Shown: positions 9,373 through 19,979, counted from the stretch's first letter. The stretch: DNA of 64,000 bases from Mesorhizobium sp. WSM3860 (GCF_002294995.1 NZ_NSGF01000011.1:124001-188000), one strand, 5' to 3'. Numbers and translations are program-made. The notes: a model not told the origin generated them from the sequence alone.

Positions 9373-10362
9373 ATGACGCCCCATCGTTTTGCCACCCGTC
9401 TCAATTCCTTCGCCTCGCGGCCTGAGGCCGAGTGGGCCGGACTTACCGGGAAGCCCTCGGTGCTGCAGATGGCGGCGCGGGCGGCCAAGGTCGAGGGGCT
9501 CACTGATCTCGACCTCAACTTTCCCGACCATATCGGTGAAAAGCCCAGGGAAATCGCACGGAGGCTTGGCGATCTTGGGCTTTCCATCAATGGCTTTGCC
9601 ATGCGCTACTATTCCAATCCCGCCTTCAAGCTTGGCGCCTTCACCAATCCCGATCCGGTAGTGCGGCGTGAAGCCATCGACCTTACCAAGGCTGGCATCG
9701 ATGCGGCGCGAGAAGCCGGCGCCGGTCTCATGACACTGTGGCTGGGGCAGGATGGTTTCGACTATGCTTTCCAGGCTGACTACGCGACACTTTGGCAACA
9801 CGAAATCGACGGTATTCGTGAAGTTTCGGCGCATGACCCCGATTGCGCCATCAGTCTGGAATATAAGCCAAACGAGCCGCGCTCTTATTCGCTGATGCCG
9901 GATGCCGCGACCACGTTGCTGGCGATCCGCGAGGCCGGCCTGGCCAATCTCGGCGTTACCCTCGACTTCGCGCATGTGCTTTATGCCGACGAGCAACCGG
10001 CCTTTGCCGCCGCTCTGGTCGCCCGTCACAGCAGGTTGCTCGGCGTTCATCTCAACGATGGCTACGCCAAGCGCGACGACGGCCTGATGGTCGGCGCCGT
10101 GCACACGCTGCAGACCATCGAGCTGCTGCGCCAGATCCGCAGGGACGGCTACGCCGGTGCCATCTATTTCGACACCTTTCCGGACATGACCGGTCTCGAC
10201 CCGGTGCGCGAATGCAACGTCAACATCGCCACCGTCAAGCGCATGTTGCGGGTCGTCGAGCGGCTGGAGCGCGACAATCAGCTGGCGGCTGCCCTCGACG
10301 GGCAGGACGCTGTTGCCGCGCAGGCTGTCGTCCAGGAAATCCTGCTCGGAGCTGCAGGATGA
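9373..10362 (+). CDS. Rhamnose-isomerase-like TIM-barrel sugar isomerase
   Basis: A 329-residue xylose-isomerase-like TIM barrel. Probable metal ligands are Glu in SLEYKPNEPRSY, Asp in TLDFAHVLYAD, His in VHLNDGYAKRDDG and Asp in YFDTFPD. This order and the HLNDGYAKRDD loop resemble L-rhamnose isomerase of the Pseudomonas stutzeri type, which acts broadly on aldoses and ketoses. It is coupled to an RpiR regulator (ATGA overlap) and a ribokinase-like kinase, suggesting isomerisation followed by phosphorylation. AAAGGAA precedes the ATG. The substrate is unknown. Confidence 0.72.
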   Translation: MTPHRFATRLNSFASRPEAEWAGLTGKPSVLQMAARAAKVEGLTDLDLNFPDHIGEKPREIARRLGDLGLSINGFAMRYYSNPAFKLGAFTNPDPVVRREAIDLTKAGIDAAREAGAGLMTLWLGQDGFDYAFQADYATLWQHEIDGIREVSAHDPDCAISLEYKPNEPRSYSLMPDAATTLLAIREAGLANLGVTLDFAHVLYADEQPAFAAALVARHSRLLGVHLNDGYAKRDDGLMVGAVHTLQTIELLRQIRRDGYAGAIYFDTFPDMTGLDPVRECNVNIATVKRMLRVVERLERDNQLAAALDGQDAVAAQAVVQEILLGAAG

Positions 10363-11228
10363 CGTCCGTGGACCTCCGGGCTGTTGGGCCGCGCATCCGC
10401 ATGATGATGCCGCATCTCACACCGCTGGAGGCAAAGGTGGTGGAAACCGTGTTTGGCCGCCGCGGTTTCGACGAGACGATCCCTTTGAAGGAGATCGCTG
10501 AAGAGGCCGGCGTCTCCGAGGCGATGGTGGTGAAGATCGCCAAGAAGCTGGGCTTCTCCGGGTATCGCGACTTCCGGACGGCAGTCTGCGAATACAGCCG
10601 CTTGCCGACCGCCGAGATGCACCGGGAACTGTCCGCCGACGACAGTTCGGCCGAGATCGTGCAAAAGGTCTTCCGCACTTCCATACAGGCGGTGGAGGAA
10701 ACGCTGGCGATCCTTGACATCGGCGATTTCGACCGGGCCGCCGACCTCATCTATCGATCCAGAAATCGCGACTTCTACGGCGTCGGCGGCTCGGCTCAGA
10801 TCGCCCGGGACGTTTCGCACAAGTTCCTGCGTATCGGCATCCGCGCGGCGGTTTACGACGATTCCCACATGATGCTTATGTCGGCCGCGCTCCTCGGCGC
10901 CGAAGACATTGCCGTCGGCTTTTCCCATTCCGGCAACAGCAGCGCGGTGATCGATGCCGTTCAACTTGCCAGGAAGAACGGCGCCCGCACGCTTGCCATA
11001 ACCAACTACGCCAACTCGCCGCTGGCAGCCGAGGCGGATGTCGTGCTCTGCTCGACCGCGCGCGGGTCGCCTCTGATGGGCGAGAATGCGGCCGCCCGTA
11101 TCGCCCAGCTCAACATCCTGGATGCGCTGTTCGTCGCGGTGGCGCTGCGCGACTACCAGGCGGCGGAGCACAATCTGGGCCGCACCATGTCGGCGGTGAC
11201 GTCGAAACGCCGAGACAGGAACAGATGA
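10359..11228 (+). CDS. RpiR-family regulator with SIS domain
   Basis: A 289-residue sugar-phosphate-responsive regulator. The N-terminal helix-turn-helix (IPLKEIAEEAGVSEAMVVKIAKKLGFSG) is followed by a SIS phosphosugar-binding domain from about residue 125 (YGVGGSAQIARDVSHKFLRIG) with the typical GFSHSGNSSAVIDA loop. Its start overlaps the isomerase stop (ATGA), and the kinase gene begins 13 bp after its stop. The effector is probably the phosphorylated product of the neighbouring kinase. Confidence 0.88.
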   Translation: MTSVDLRAVGPRIRMMMPHLTPLEAKVVETVFGRRGFDETIPLKEIAEEAGVSEAMVVKIAKKLGFSGYRDFRTAVCEYSRLPTAEMHRELSADDSSAEIVQKVFRTSIQAVEETLAILDIGDFDRAADLIYRSRNRDFYGVGGSAQIARDVSHKFLRIGIRAAVYDDSHMMLMSAALLGAEDIAVGFSHSGNSSAVIDAVQLARKNGARTLAITNYANSPLAAEADVVLCSTARGSPLMGENAAARIAQLNILDALFVAVALRDYQAAEHNLGRTMSAVTSKRRDRNR

Positions 11229-11241
11229 AAGATCGTCGCGG

Positions 11242-12153
11242 ATGAGCGTTGCTTCAGCGGGGCTGGTGGCCGTGTTCGGCAGCCTGCATTACGACATCCT
11301 GGTCGACGCACCGGATCGCCCGCGCAAGGGCGAGACGGTGACCGGTTTCGGCTGGCAGCCGAAATGCGGCGGGAAGGGCGGCAATCAGGCGGTCTCGGCG
11401 GCGCGCGCGGGGGCGAGGTCGGCGATGATCGGTGCCGTCGGCGATGACGATTTCGGCCGCGCGCTGCTCGCCAATCTCAGCCGCAGCAATGTCGATCACC
11501 GCTTCGTGCGAGTAGAACCGGGGATCGGATCAGGCATGAGCGTGGCCATTTTCGACGACGATGGCGACTACGGCGCGGTAATCGTTTCCGGCAGCAATCT
11601 GACACTCGGCGAAAAGGATGCCGCGGGGGCCGCCGGTCTGCTCGCGCAGGCTGAGGTGCTGTTGCTGCAGAACGAAGTGCCGGAAATCGCCAACATCGCT
11701 GCCGCGCGCGCGGCGAAGGTTGCCGGCTGCTGCGTCGTGCTCAACGCAGCGCCGGCCCGGCCGCTGCCCGCCGAACTCACCGGGCTCGTCGACATCGTGA
11801 TCACCAACGCCATAGAGGCGGAATTCCTGGCCGGCATGCCGGTCGTCGACACGCTTGAAGGCGCGGCTGAGGCAGCGCGGCAACTGGCAATCGTTTATCC
11901 GGCGGCAATCGTCACCGCCGGCGGCGATGGCGTCGCCTATCACGATCGCGACGGCCGCGCCTTTGCGCTCGCTGCCATTCCGGTGAAGGTGGTCAGCACC
12001 CATGGCGCCGGTGACGAATTCGTCGGTGCCTTTGCGGCTGCGCTTGCTCGCGGCGAGCTCACCGAGACTGCCATCGCTGCCGCGAATGCCGCCGCCGCCC
12101 TGCTGGTCTCGACGCCGGAGGCGGATCGCCAAACGCCGGCCTTTAGACGGTGA
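11242..12153 (+). CDS. PfkB-family sugar kinase, ribokinase-like
   Basis: A 303-residue ATP-dependent sugar kinase. The N-terminal PfkB signature is seen in KCGGKGGNQAVSAARAG. The C-terminal catalytic loop STHGAGDEFVGAFAAAL has Asp as general base where family members usually read DTTGAGDTF. The motif layout is that of ribokinase. It probably phosphorylates the sugar released by the preceding isomerase. The pca genes follow in the same direction after a 90-bp gap, but their function is unrelated. Confidence 0.85.
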   Translation: MSVASAGLVAVFGSLHYDILVDAPDRPRKGETVTGFGWQPKCGGKGGNQAVSAARAGARSAMIGAVGDDDFGRALLANLSRSNVDHRFVRVEPGIGSGMSVAIFDDDGDYGAVIVSGSNLTLGEKDAAGAAGLLAQAEVLLLQNEVPEIANIAAARAAKVAGCCVVLNAAPARPLPAELTGLVDIVITNAIEAEFLAGMPVVDTLEGAAEAARQLAIVYPAAIVTAGGDGVAYHDRDGRAFALAAIPVKVVSTHGAGDEFVGAFAAALARGELTETAIAAANAAAALLVSTPEADRQTPAFRR

Positions 12154-12243
12154 AAAGATCCAAGGCGGCGTGCACCGTCCAGAGTAGCCTTCGGTTTACC
12201 GATCCAGACAACTGGTGCAATGTTGGTTTGGAGGATCGAGATC

Positions 12244-13056
12244 GTGCCATTCGTCAGTATCGGCGGCGTTACGCTGCACCATCGCCTTATCGAGGCGCCC
12301 GGCACGCCGCGCCCGATCATCTTCATCAATTCGCTCGGCACCGATTTGCGGATTTGGGACGATATCGTCGCACGGCTTGCCGGTGAGATGCCGATGCTCG
12401 TCTATGACAAGCGCGGCCACGGGCTTTCCGATATCGGCAGCGGCGTGCGCTCGATCGACGACCATGTCGATGATCTGAGCGCGCTCATCGACTGCTTCGG
12501 TTTCCAGAAGGTTGTGCTCTTTGGCCTGTCGGTCGGGGGCATGGTCGCGCAGGGGCTCTACGCACGGCGACCCGAACTCGTCGAAGCGCTGATCCTCTGC
12601 GACACCGCGCACAGAATAGGCACCGCCGAGAGCTGGAACAGCCGCATCGCGACGGTCGAGCGTGACGGCATCGAGGCGATTGCCGATGGCATCATGAAGG
12701 TGTGGTTCACGCCGGATTTTCATGCCAACCGCGCAGCCGAGCTTGCCGGCTGCCGCAACATGCTGACCAGACAGGCTTTGCCCGGCTATATCGGCACGTG
12801 CATCGCGGTTCGCGACGCGGATTTCACCGAAACCGCGCGCCGCATCATTGTACCGACGCTCTGCATCGTCGGCGACCAGGACGGCTCGACGCCGCCCGAT
12901 CTCGTGCGCTCGCTTGCCGACCTAATCCCCGGCGCGCGTTTCGAGGTGATCCGCGGCGCCGGGCACATTCCCTGCATCGAGCAGCCCGGCGCGCTCGTCG
13001 CCCTGATCCGCGCCTTCGTCGCGTCGTTGCCTGAGGGAAAGCGTCTCCATGGATGA
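12244..13056 (+). CDS. pcaD: 3-oxoadipate enol-lactonase
   Basis: A 270-residue alpha/beta-hydrolase that opens 3-oxoadipate enol-lactone to 3-oxoadipate. The nucleophile elbow is GLSVGGMVAQ (Ser), the acid is Asp in GDQDGSTPP and the base is His in GAGHIPCIEQP. A GTG start at 12244 with GGAGG 10 nt upstream gives the usual PFVSIGG N-terminus; a codon at 12220 is the less likely alternative. It is the first gene of the pcaDCHGB order typical of rhizobia and overlaps pcaC by 8 bp. Confidence 0.88.
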   Translation: MPFVSIGGVTLHHRLIEAPGTPRPIIFINSLGTDLRIWDDIVARLAGEMPMLVYDKRGHGLSDIGSGVRSIDDHVDDLSALIDCFGFQKVVLFGLSVGGMVAQGLYARRPELVEALILCDTAHRIGTAESWNSRIATVERDGIEAIADGIMKVWFTPDFHANRAAELAGCRNMLTRQALPGYIGTCIAVRDADFTETARRIIVPTLCIVGDQDGSTPPDLVRSLADLIPGARFEVIRGAGHIPCIEQPGALVALIRAFVASLPEGKRLHG

Positions 13057-13450
13057 TGACGCAAACAATATCAACCGATACCGGACCGGGCTCGAAGTGC
13101 GCCGTTCCGTGCTCGGCGATCCGCATGTCGACCGCGCCGAAGCTGCGGCGACCGATTTCGACCGGCCGTTCCAGCAGCTGATCACCGAGGCCGCCTGGGG
13201 AACAGTGTGGTCGCGTCCCGGCCTGACGAAACGCGAGCGCTCGATCGTGACGCTGGCGCTGCTTGCAGCACTCGGCCATGACGAGGAGGTCGCCATGCAC
13301 GTGCGCGCCACCGCCAATACGGGGGCCTCGCGCGAGGACATCTGCGAGGCCTTCCTGCATGTCGCGATTTACGCCGGCGTGCCGGCCGCAAACCGCGCCT
13401 TCAGGATCGCCAAGGAGGTGTTCGCGCAGATGGACGAGGTCCATGCCTGA
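13049..13450 (+). CDS. pcaC: 4-carboxymuconolactone decarboxylase
   Basis: A 133-residue CMD-family protein that decarboxylates 4-carboxymuconolactone to 3-oxoadipate enol-lactone. Conserved features are the AAWGTVWSRPGLTKRERS segment and HVRATANTGASREDICEAFLH, which forms the CMD helical core. Length is normal for free-standing PcaC. It overlaps pcaD upstream by 8 bp and pcaH downstream by 8 bp. Confidence 0.92.
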   Translation: MDDDANNINRYRTGLEVRRSVLGDPHVDRAEAAATDFDRPFQQLITEAAWGTVWSRPGLTKRERSIVTLALLAALGHDEEVAMHVRATANTGASREDICEAFLHVAIYAGVPAANRAFRIAKEVFAQMDEVHA

Positions 13451-14195
13451 GCCCGGCTCCAACAGGACGCCGGAGACCGGCGCCTTCTTCCAGCGCGATC
13501 GCCAGTGGCATCCACCGGCCTTCACGCCGGGTTACAAGAGCTCGGTGCTGCGCTCGCCACAAAAGGCGTTGGTCGCCTTCGCCAACACGCTGTCGGAACT
13601 CTCGGGCCCGGTGTTCGGCCATGCCATGCTCGGAGAACTCGACAACGACTTGATCCACAATTTCGCCAGGTCCGGCGAGAGCGCCATCGGCGAGCGCATC
13701 ATCGTCCAGGGGCGTGTCCTCGACGAGCGCGGCAGGGGCGTGCCCGGCGTGCTGCTCGAATTCTGGCAGGCCAATGCCGGCGGGCGTTACCGCCACAAGA
13801 AGGATGGGTATCTCGCTCCCCTCGATCCCAACTTTGGCGGCTGCGGCCGCGCTATTACCGGCGAGGACGGCGGCTATGCCTTTCGCACCGTCAGGCCCGG
13901 ACCCTATCCGTGGCCCAACGGCCCGAATGACTGGCGGCCGGCCCACATCCACTTCTCGGTATTCGGCCACGGCTTCGCGCAGCGGCTGATCACGCAGATG
14001 TATTTCGAAGGCGATCCGCTGATATGGCGCTGCCCGATCGTCGGCGGCATTTCGGATAGGCGAGCTGTGGAAGCGTTGATCGCCCCGCTCGACATGCAGT
14101 CGACGATCCCGATGGACGCGCTTGCCTACAAGTTCGACATCGTGCTGCGCGGGCGGCGCTCGACGCTGTTCGAAAACAGACCGGAGGGCAACTGA
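13443..14195 (+). CDS. pcaH: Protocatechuate 3,4-dioxygenase beta subunit
   Basis: A 250-residue intradiol dioxygenase subunit that holds the catalytic non-haem Fe(III) and cleaves protocatechuate to 3-carboxy-cis,cis-muconate. The expected ligands are visible: Tyr in NAGGRYRHKKDGY, Tyr in RPGPYPWPNG, and the two His in WRPAHIHFSVFG. The ATG at 13443 overlaps pcaC. It pairs with the alpha subunit encoded directly downstream (TGATG overlap). Confidence 0.93.
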   Translation: MPEPGSNRTPETGAFFQRDRQWHPPAFTPGYKSSVLRSPQKALVAFANTLSELSGPVFGHAMLGELDNDLIHNFARSGESAIGERIIVQGRVLDERGRGVPGVLLEFWQANAGGRYRHKKDGYLAPLDPNFGGCGRAITGEDGGYAFRTVRPGPYPWPNGPNDWRPAHIHFSVFGHGFAQRLITQMYFEGDPLIWRCPIVGGISDRRAVEALIAPLDMQSTIPMDALAYKFDIVLRGRRSTLFENRPEGN

Positions 14196-14809
14196 TGGCG
14201 CAGTCGCTCGACCGTTTGAAAGAGAGCCCTTCGCAGACGGCCGGGCCCTATGTGCATATTGGGCTGACGCCGAACTTCTGCGGCATCGGCGGCGTCTACG
14301 ACAATGACCTTGGGTCGACGATGGTCAACGAGCTGACCAAAGGCGAGCGCATCGAATTACGGATTCGCGTGCTCGACGGCACCGGCACGCCGCTGAGGGA
14401 CGCGTTGATCGAGACCTGGCAGGCGGATGCCGCCGGGATCTACAATTCGCCCGCTGAATTGCGCGGCACGGCCGATCCGAACTTTTTGGGCTGGGGCCGG
14501 CAGCCGACCGACATGGAAACCGGCGTCTGCCTGTTCCGGACGATCAAGCCCGGCCGGGTGCCGTTCCGCGATGGGCGGCTGATGGCGCCGCACATCACGC
14601 TTTGGATCGTGGCGCGCGGCATCAATATCGGCCTGCACACCAGGCTCTATTTTTCGGACGAAGAAAAAGCGAATGCCGAGGATCCGATCCTCGCGCGCAT
14701 CGAGCATCGCGTTCGGGTGCCGACGCTGATCGCCGAGCGCCATGGCGACACCTACGTCTTCGATGTCCATCTCCAGGGCGAGAAGGAGACGGTTTTCTTC
14801 GACAGCTGA
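14195..14809 (+). CDS. pcaG: Protocatechuate 3,4-dioxygenase alpha subunit
   Basis: A 204-residue subunit homologous to PcaH but lacking the iron ligands. It completes the alpha-beta protomer. The SPSQTAGPYVHIGLTP start and ETWQADAAGIYNSP segment are typical. It overlaps the pcaH stop by one base and is followed 12 bp later by pcaB. Confidence 0.93.
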   Translation: MAQSLDRLKESPSQTAGPYVHIGLTPNFCGIGGVYDNDLGSTMVNELTKGERIELRIRVLDGTGTPLRDALIETWQADAAGIYNSPAELRGTADPNFLGWGRQPTDMETGVCLFRTIKPGRVPFRDGRLMAPHITLWIVARGINIGLHTRLYFSDEEKANAEDPILARIEHRVRVPTLIAERHGDTYVFDVHLQGEKETVFFDS

Positions 14810-14821
14810 CCGGGCCAAGTC

Positions 14822-15874
14822 ATGACCGTTTCGCCTTTCGATCACCCGCTGCTTTCCGGCCTGCTCGGCGACGAGGAGGCGGCGAGGCATTTTTCAGTGG
14901 AAGCAGATGTCGACTCGATGCTCAGTTTCGAGCGGGCGCTCACCGAAGCGCAGGCGGAATGCGGCGTGATTCCGCGCGAAGCCGGGACGGCGATCGTCAA
15001 GTCGCTTGCCGCCTTCCGGCCGGACACGGCAAAGCTACGCGCCTGCGTCGCCGAGGACGGCGTCGTGGTGCCGGAACTGGTGCGCCAGATCAGGGCTGCG
15101 GTCGATGAACCGAACGGCGAATTCGTTCATTTCGGCGCCACCAGCCAGGACGTCATCGACACCTCGCTGGTGCTGCGCCTGCGCCAAGCCATCGACCACA
15201 TCAGCCTGCTGCTCAGCGAAAACATCGTGCGTCTTGCCAACCTCGAACAGGAGTTCGGGGGCACGACACTGGTGGCAATGACGCGCATGCAGCCGGCGAT
15301 CCCGATCAAAGTCTCGGATCGGATCGCGTCGTGGCGCGCACCGCTCGAACGTCACCAGCAGCGTCTGAAGGATCAATCCGGCCGGCTGCTGGTGGTGCAG
15401 TTCGGCGGCGCGGCCGGCACGCTCGACAAGCTCGGCAACAAGGGCGCGGCCGTGCGCGCGGCACTAGCCACCAGGCTCGGCCTTGGCGACGCGCCGCAAT
15501 GGCATAGCCAGCGGGATGCGCTCGCCGAATTCGCCGGCTGGCTGTCGCTCGTCACCGGCAGCCTCGGCAAGTTCGGCCAGGATGTCGCGCTGATGGCGCA
15601 GGCGGGAACCGACATCAAACTGTCGGGCGGCGGCGGCTCATCGGCCATGCCGCACAAGCAGAACCCGGTAAAGGCGGAGGCGCTGGTGGCGCTTGCGCGC
15701 TTCAATGCCATCCAGATTTCCGGCATGCACCAGGCACTGGTGCATGAGCAGGACCGCTCAGGTGCTGCCTGGACGCTGGAGTGGCTCATCCTGCCGCAGA
15801 TGGCGGTGGCGACTGCGGCCGCGCTCAGGCTCGCGGCCGAGCTTGCCGGCCAGATCGAAAGCCTTGGACACTAG
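14822..15874 (+). CDS. pcaB: 3-carboxy-cis,cis-muconate cycloisomerase
   Basis: A 350-residue fumarase/aspartase-superfamily enzyme that cyclises carboxymuconate to 4-carboxymuconolactone. The superfamily signature GGSSAMPHKQNPVKAE lies at about residues 273-288, and the FGATSQDVIDT segment carries the conserved TSQD loop. The length matches the shorter rhizobial form. It is the last gene of the compact pcaDCHGB run; a palindromic element and pobA follow. Confidence 0.92.
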   Translation: MTVSPFDHPLLSGLLGDEEAARHFSVEADVDSMLSFERALTEAQAECGVIPREAGTAIVKSLAAFRPDTAKLRACVAEDGVVVPELVRQIRAAVDEPNGEFVHFGATSQDVIDTSLVLRLRQAIDHISLLLSENIVRLANLEQEFGGTTLVAMTRMQPAIPIKVSDRIASWRAPLERHQQRLKDQSGRLLVVQFGGAAGTLDKLGNKGAAVRAALATRLGLGDAPQWHSQRDALAEFAGWLSLVTGSLGKFGQDVALMAQAGTDIKLSGGGGSSAMPHKQNPVKAEALVALARFNAIQISGMHQALVHEQDRSGAAWTLEWLILPQMAVATAAALRLAAELAGQIESLGH

Positions 15875-15876
15875 CG

Positions 15877-15919
15877 CATGTCGCCCAAAAGTGCGCAGCG
15901 GTTTTGGGAGACCGACATG
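15877..15919. repeat. Palindromic intergenic repeat between pcaB and pobA
   Basis: CATGTCG (15877-15883) pairs with CGACATG (15913-15919), and CCCAAAA (15884-15890) with TTTTGGG (15902-15908). It resembles the abundant CATGTCGCCCAAAA-type palindromes I recall from Mesorhizobium genomes, and has the same plan as the element at 43325-43373. It may attenuate transcription into pobA. Confidence 0.6.
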
Positions 15920-15933
15920 TGTGAAGGGATCTA

Positions 15934-17106
15934 ATGCGCACGCAAGTCGCCATCATCGGGTCGGGACCGTCCGGCCTGCTGCTCGGCCAGTTGCTGGCCA
16001 CCATCAGGGTCGAGACGATTATCCTAGAGCGATCGAGCCGCGAGCACGTGCTTGGCCGCGTGCGCGCCGGCGTGCTGGAGCAGGGCACCGTCGACTTGCT
16101 CGGCGAGGCAGGCGCCGCGGACAGGCTGCAGGTCGAGGGCCTGCCGCATTCGGGCCTCTCGCTCGCCTTCGACGGGCGGCTGCACCGCATTCATCTCACC
16201 GGCCTGACAGGCGGCAAACATGTCACCGTCTATGGTCAGACCGAGGTGACGCATGATTTGATGGACAAGCGTGCGGGTGCCGGACTCACCACCGTCTACG
16301 AGGCGGCAAATGTCGCGCTGAATGATTTCGACGGCGCAGCACCGTTCGTCATCTACGACAAGGACGGCGTCACGCATCGCATCGACTGCGACTTCATTGT
16401 CGGCTGCGACGGCTATCACGGCGTCAGCCGCCGCTCGGTGCCCGAAGCAGCGCTGAAGAGGTTCGAGCGGCAATATCCGTTCGGCTGGCTGGGCGTGCTG
16501 GCGGAGGTGCCGCCGGCCGATCACGAGCTGATCTACGCAAATCACGAGCGAGGTTTTGCACTCTGCTCGATGCGCTCGCCGCAGCGCAGCCGCTATTATG
16601 TGCAGGTTCCCGCCGATGAGCGCATCGAGACATGGCCCGACGACCGCTTCTGGGACGAGTTGCGCCGGCGTCTGCCGCCGCAGACGGCGGCTGCCGTCAC
16701 CACCGGGCCGTCTTTCGAGAAGTCGATCGCGCCGCTGCGCTCCTTTGTTGCCGAGCCGATGCGCTTCAGCCGGCTGTTCCTGGTCGGCGACGCCGCCCAT
16801 ATCGTGCCGCCGACCGGTGCCAAGGGCCTCAACCTCGCTGCCAGCGACGTGCGCTATCTCTTTGCCGGGCTTCGGGAATTCTATCGGGAGAAATCGGAGG
16901 CCGGGCTCGACGCCTATTCAGCCAAGGCGCTGGCGCGAGTCTGGAAAGCAGTGCGCTTCTCCTGGTGGATGACGACGATCCTGCACCGCTTCCCCGAGAC
17001 GGGTGAGTTCGGCCAGCGCATCCAGGAAGCCGAGCTCGATTATCTCGTACACTCCAAAGCCGCGTCGACCGCGCTGGCGGAGAACTACGTCGGCCTGCCT
17101 TACTGA
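15934..17106 (+). CDS. pobA: 4-hydroxybenzoate 3-monooxygenase
   Basis: A 390-residue FAD-dependent aromatic hydroxylase that converts 4-hydroxybenzoate to protocatechuate with NAD(P)H and O2. The N-terminal FAD motif GSGPSGLLLGQLL, the middle DG motif (IVGCDGYHGVSRRSVP) and the C-terminal GDAAHIVPPTGAKGLNLA motif are present. Length equals that of known PobA. It feeds the pca genes immediately upstream and ends 13 bp from the convergent pcaF. No pobR regulator is adjacent. Confidence 0.93.
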   Translation: MRTQVAIIGSGPSGLLLGQLLATIRVETIILERSSREHVLGRVRAGVLEQGTVDLLGEAGAADRLQVEGLPHSGLSLAFDGRLHRIHLTGLTGGKHVTVYGQTEVTHDLMDKRAGAGLTTVYEAANVALNDFDGAAPFVIYDKDGVTHRIDCDFIVGCDGYHGVSRRSVPEAALKRFERQYPFGWLGVLAEVPPADHELIYANHERGFALCSMRSPQRSRYYVQVPADERIETWPDDRFWDELRRRLPPQTAAAVTTGPSFEKSIAPLRSFVAEPMRFSRLFLVGDAAHIVPPTGAKGLNLAASDVRYLFAGLREFYREKSEAGLDAYSAKALARVWKAVRFSWWMTTILHRFPETGEFGQRIQEAELDYLVHSKAASTALAENYVGLPY

Positions 17107-17119
17107 TCGGGCCGAGCCG

Positions 17120-18321
<1,202 letters not shown>

Positions 18322-18325
<4 letters not shown>

Positions 18326-19125
18326 TGTGCAGCTTTCCCTTTGGCGGCGCTCGCATGCGCGGTTTTGGTGCGCGCCTGCAAATCGCGCAATGTCTTCAGC
18401 TCGAGTTCCGTCGGCGCCGGCGTCTCGTCAAGCGCCTCGGCAAATATTGCTTCCCAGCCACAGGTCGCCTGCACCTTTTCGCGCGTGACGCCGGGATGCA
18501 GGGACACCACGGTGAATTCCTTGGTGACAGGGTCCGGCTTCCAGACGGCGAGGTCGGTGATCAGCAAAGTCGGACCGGCGGTGTCGATACCGAGCCGCTT
18601 GCGGTGGTCGCCACCCTCGCCATGGCCGAAGGAGGTGAAGAAGTCGATCTTTTCGACCATGCCGCGCTTCGACTGCGCCATGGTGATGTAGACCTCTCGC
18701 GAGGAGGTGGCGATCTCCGGCGCGCCGCCGCCGCCGGGCAGCCGCGTCTTGGGATGGGCATAGTCGCCGATGATTGTCGTGTTGATGTTGCCGAATTTGT
18801 CGAGCTGGGCGGCGCCGAGAAAGCCGATGGTGATGCGCCCGCCCTGCAGCCAGTAGCGGAACATCTCCGGCACTGCGACGGTGGTGACCGCCGTCTCGCA
18901 CAATTCGCCGTCGCCAATCGACAGCGGCAAAACGTCAGGCGCGGTGCCGATCGTGCCGCTCTCGTAGATCAACGTGATATCCGGCGCATGCGTCAGCCGC
19001 GCGACATTGCAGGCGGCCGACGGCGCGCCGATGCCGACAAAGCAGACATCGTCGTTCTTCAGCGCACGGCTGGCGGCAATCGTCATCATCTCGCTGGGGG
19101 TGAAGCCCAAATCGTTCTCGCTCAT
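18322..19125 (-). CDS. pcaJ: 3-oxoadipate CoA-transferase, subunit B
   Basis: A 267-residue CoA-transferase subunit that moves CoA from succinyl-CoA to 3-oxoadipate. The probable catalytic Glu is in IYESGTIGTAP. The subunit is longer than classical PcaJ (about 215 residues) and closer to CatJ/GctB-type subunits, so the pair may be named catIJ elsewhere. The ATG at 19125 overlaps the subunit A stop (ATGA). In-frame codons further upstream lie inside the subunit A gene and were rejected as starts. Confidence 0.85.
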
Positions 19126-19979
19126 GCCGCTTTCCTCAGATGCTCGACGCGAGCTGCGAAGTCGTCCGCGCTGCTCTCGATGACGTTCTTCTGCATCCAT
19201 GCCTGAAAGCGGTCGCGGTCGGCGGCGATCTCGTCCCATTCGAGATAGGCGGAGTTGTCGCGGTCGTAATAGCCATGCGTGTAGGAGGGATGCGAGCCGC
19301 CCGGAACGACCGAGATCGCCGCGATCGTCCAGTTCGGCAGCACGGTGAGGTTGGGATGCAGGTCGTTGAAATTGTCGACTACTTCCTCGACCGTCACCAC
19401 GGCACGTTTGGCGGCGAGCACGGCCTCCTTCTGGATGCCGATGATGCCTTCGACCAGCACATTGCCTTTGCGGTCGGCCTTCTGCGCGTGGATGAAGGTG
19501 ACGTCGGGCCGAATCGCCGGAACGGCGGCCAGCACCTCGCCGGTGAACGGACAGCTGACGGATTTGATGTTCGGATTGACCGTGGCAAGGCCGGCGCCGC
19601 GATAGCCGCGGAACACCGCGCAGGGCAGGCCGGCGGCACCCGCCTCATAGGCGTTGGCCATGCCGGCGTGGCTGTGCTCCTCGACCTCGATCGGCCGCGG
19701 AAAGCCGTTCTCGATGGCGTCGCGAACGCGCCTGAGCAGGCCGACGCCGGGATTGCCCAGATAGGAGAAGACGATCTTCTTGGCCATGCCCATGCCGATC
19801 ATCTGGTCGTAGATCAGGTCGGGCGTCATGCGGATCAGCGTCAGTTCGCGAATGCTCTGGCGGATCGCCTCATGCGCGGCGGCAGTCGGGATCAGATGAG
19901 TAAAGCCCTCGAAAGCCACCGTGTCGCCGTCATGCAGGTTTTCCGCGACCGCCTTTTTCAGCGGCAGGAACTTGACCAT
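19122..19979 (-). CDS. pcaI: 3-oxoadipate CoA-transferase, subunit A
   Basis: A 285-residue CoA-transferase subunit A with the N-terminal GDTVAFEGFTHLIPTAAAHE segment and EGIIGIQKEAVLAAKR. Size fits the CatI-type (about 280) and not the short PcaI type (about 230). It is the first gene of the reverse-strand CoA-transferase/thiolase operon and diverges from the GntR gene across 206 bp. GGAG precedes the ATG. Confidence 0.85.
   Translation of the reverse strand: MVKFLPLKKAVAENLHDGDTVAFEGFTHLIPTAAAHEAIRQSIRELTLIRMTPDLIYDQMIGMGMAKKIVFSYLGNPGVGLLRRVRDAIENGFPRPIEVEEHSHAGMANAYEAGAAGLPCAVFRGYRGAGLATVNPNIKSVSCPFTGEVLAAVPAIRPDVTFIHAQKADRKGNVLVEGIIGIQKEAVLAAKRAVVTVEEVVDNFNDLHPNLTVLPNWTIAAISVVPGGSHPSYTHGYYDRDNSAYLEWDEIAADRDRFQAWMQKNVIESSADDFAARVEHLRKAA

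Noticed and set aside
12185..12215. Possible PcaQ operator in front of pcaD
   Set aside because: The GTAGCC-TTCG-GTTTAC segment only loosely resembles ATAACC-N4-GGTTAA, with several mismatches, and no pcaQ gene is nearby.
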